Part shown: positions 41,318 to 42,487 of the stretch, piece by piece
Numbering within the stretch: position 1 is the stretch's first letter
Layout: each line of letters starts with the position of its first letter
Assembly (NCBI GenBank): GCA_964445255.1
Contig: CAYUKM010000005.1
Coordinates: 1 to 42,487 of the forward strand
Source of the DNA: SHLQ01 sp964445255
Lineage (GTDB): Bacteria > Actinomycetota > Acidimicrobiia > Acidimicrobiales > SHLQ01
Reading direction: 5' to 3'
DNA: 42,487 nucleotides
Program-made: the position numbers and the translations under genes
Notes under the pieces: model-generated
The model's input: the letters and a program-made list of their open reading frames with translations, nothing else
What the model was told of the DNA's origin: nothing
Database searches by the model: none

Positions 41318-41914
41318 GTGCAGACCCTCGCCGAGGATGACGACCTTATTCGCGCGGCCCAACGCGGCGATACAGCGTCGCTAGAGATCCTTCTCGACAG
41401 GCACCATGATCGGCTCCGAGCGGTGTGTGCGAAGGTGGTCGGGCGCGGCGCTGACGCCGACGATGCCACCCAGATGGCGCTCATCTCGATCGTGAAGAAT
41501 CTCGAGAAGTTCGACGGCCGGGCGCGGTTTACTACTTGGTCCTACCGGATCGCCACCAATGCGGCGATCGATGAACTTCGCAAGCGGAAGCGCCGCAGCG
41601 CAACATCAATCGATGACGACGAGAGTCATCTACAGCTTGCAGCCAGCGGCAATCTAGGCGAGGCAACCACCGCTCGTTTGGTGGTCAACGAGGCGCTTGA
41701 AGAGCTGCCAGAGGACTTCCGACTGCCTGTGATCCTTCGCGATCTTTGTGGATTGGATTATGAGCAGATCGGTGAAGTGTTGGATATTGCTCCTGGCACC
41801 GTACGTTCGAGAATTGCACGCGGTCGCTCCAAGCTGGCAGATGTAATTGGCGATGTGACACATGGCGGGAACCACGACGGCTCCACGGGCGTACAAGGAA
41901 ACGACCATGAGTAA
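41318..41914 (+). CDS. ECF RNA polymerase sigma factor, SigM-like
   Basis: 198 aa, GTG start directly after the kinase TAA. Region 2 is DDLIRAAQRGDTASLEILLD...DDATQMALISIVKNLEKFDG..FTTWSYRIATNAAIDELRKRKR, and region 4 is LPEDFRLPVILRDL...LDYEQIGEVLDIAPGTVRSRIARGR. It lacks region 3 as ECF factors do. Position next to DUF6049 matches SigM (Rv3911). It overlaps the anti-sigma gene by eight bases. Confidence 0.9.
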   Translation: MQTLAEDDDLIRAAQRGDTASLEILLDRHHDRLRAVCAKVVGRGADADDATQMALISIVKNLEKFDGRARFTTWSYRIATNAAIDELRKRKRRSATSIDDDESHLQLAASGNLGEATTARLVVNEALEELPEDFRLPVILRDLCGLDYEQIGEVLDIAPGTVRSRIARGRSKLADVIGDVTHGGNHDGSTGVQGNDHE

Positions 41915-42487
41915 CGAACGCTTCGACGACGAGATGCTTTCAGCCATCATCGATGGTGAGGCTGACGACGCTACCGTCGCGTCTGTTCTTGCCGACGACG
42001 CCGCAAGCCAACGCCTCGAAGATATGCGGACCGCGGTGGAAGTCGTTGCCGAGGAACCGCCGCCAGCGACCCCACAGCGCCGCCAACAGTCGATTGCGGC
42101 AGCCCTCGCAGCAGCTAAGTCAGCACCGGAGGTCACCTCGCTCACCGCCGAACGACAAGCACGGCGCCCAAGCTTCAATCCAAAGGCGTTGGCGATCGCC
42201 GCTGCACTGTTGTTGTTCGTCGTGGTGGCCATCCCTGTCATCGCAGGTCTGCGGCCTGGAGCCGAGAACCTCGCTGACACCGCCGAAGATAGCGCTTCTA
42301 CCGAGTTGGCCGCCGGCGACGCAGCCGATGCGGTAGCCGACGTGGTCGACGGTGACGACGAGGACGAGGCCATGGAAGACGACGAGGACGAGGCCATGGA
42401 AGACGAACAGGACGAGGCCATGGAAGACGAACAGGACGAGGCCATGGAAGACGAAGAGGACGAGGCCACAGCTGCCACAGTGCCCGC
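41907..42487 (+). CDS. Membrane anti-sigma factor with acidic octapeptide repeats, 3'-truncated by the window edge
   Basis: Open to the window end, at least 193 aa; ATG 41907 overlaps the sigma stop. The cytoplasmic part (about 1-90) starts FDDEMLSAIIDGEAD, a common anti-sigma beginning (RsmA/RskA-like), with no ZAS zinc motif. A membrane helix is at about 94-114. Outside, residues about 151-188 are octapeptide repeats of the type DEDEAMED / EQDEAMED. It probably holds the SigM-like factor inactive until a membrane signal. The strongly acidic outer repeat is unusual for the family; it could bind cations or basic wall components (inference). Confidence 0.82.
   Translation, partial: MSNERFDDEMLSAIIDGEADDATVASVLADDAASQRLEDMRTAVEVVAEEPPPATPQRRQQSIAAALAAAKSAPEVTSLTAERQARRPSFNPKALAIAAALLLFVVVAIPVIAGLRPGAENLADTAEDSASTELAAGDAADAVADVVDGDDEDEAMEDDEDEAMEDEQDEAMEDEQDEAMEDEEDEATAATVP
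42357..42470 (+). repeat. 24-bp tandem repeats in the anti-sigma gene
   Basis: Four near-identical 24-base units (42357-42380, 42381-42404, 42405-42428, 42429-42452) and a partial fifth, each containing GACGAGGCCATGGAAGAC. They are in frame and encode acidic octapeptides. Length could vary between strains by slippage. Confidence 0.85.

Noticed and set aside
42357..42470. 24-bp repeats considered as a CRISPR or iteron array
   Set aside because: Units are contiguous, in frame and coding, with no spacers.

Overview
The window looks like chromosomal DNA of a moderately GC-rich actinobacterium. Evidence: DUF5318, DUF6049 and DUF3152 families, a mycothiol-type nitroreductase relative, a DUF2510-PrsW protein, many GTG starts and the gene order rpsF-ssb-rpsR-rplI-dnaB. 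A deep-branching marine or freshwater lineage such as Acidimicrobiia (Ilumatobacter-like) is my best guess, but that is inference. The sequence is a scaffold: 100 Ns at 18990-19089 join two contigs, so linkage across that point is not proven. I saw no tRNA, rRNA, CRISPR, prophage or intact insertion sequence.

Layout. 1-9.5 kb: the end of an alkyltransferase gene (ogt), then on the minus strand zwf and a HAD phosphatase; on the plus strand a haemolysin-III membrane protein, a secreted protein with a DUF4214-like N-terminus, a BON-LysM protein like E. coli Kbp, malonyl-CoA decarboxylase, and the riboflavin operon ribE-ribBA-ribH behind an FMN riboswitch. 9.5-14.7 kb: a small membrane protein, a lipoprotein and the replication/translation cluster rpsF-ssb-rpsR-rplI, then a terminator and a 417-bp non-coding stretch with DnaA-box-like nonamers in front of dnaB. 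14.7-19 kb: a membrane protein, decayed ABC-transporter DNA, a prolyl oligopeptidase and a short hendecad-repeat coiled-coil protein, up to the gap.

19-33.4 kb: a clipped gene that resembles an SMI1/KNR4 (SUKH) protein, a drug-type MFS exporter with a HAD enzyme, several secreted or anchored proteins, a DsbA/nitroreductase-like protein, a PIG-L deacetylase, a PrsW-type protease, guanine deaminase, a one-domain CBM48 protein, a butyrobetaine-dioxygenase-like enzyme, panB, an acyltransferase and a DUF3152 metalloprotease-like protein.

33.4-42.5 kb: an envelope-control region resembling the mycobacterial oriC-flanking block: DUF5318, a methyltransferase, pcnA (CCA-adding enzyme) divergent from a GNAT, DUF6049, DegV, a transmembrane Ser/Thr kinase with a discoidin-like outer domain, a SigM-like ECF sigma factor and its membrane anti-sigma factor, which runs off the end. 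The usual MurJ gene between DUF6049 and the sigma factor is absent; DegV and the active kinase sit there instead.

The points I would look at first are the kinase/sigma/anti-sigma module with its acidic octapeptide repeat, the DnaA-box-like cluster before dnaB, the 65-residue charged tail on ribosomal protein S18, the FMN riboswitch whose closing helix contains the ribE Shine-Dalgarno, and the clipped SUKH-like gene at the gap.
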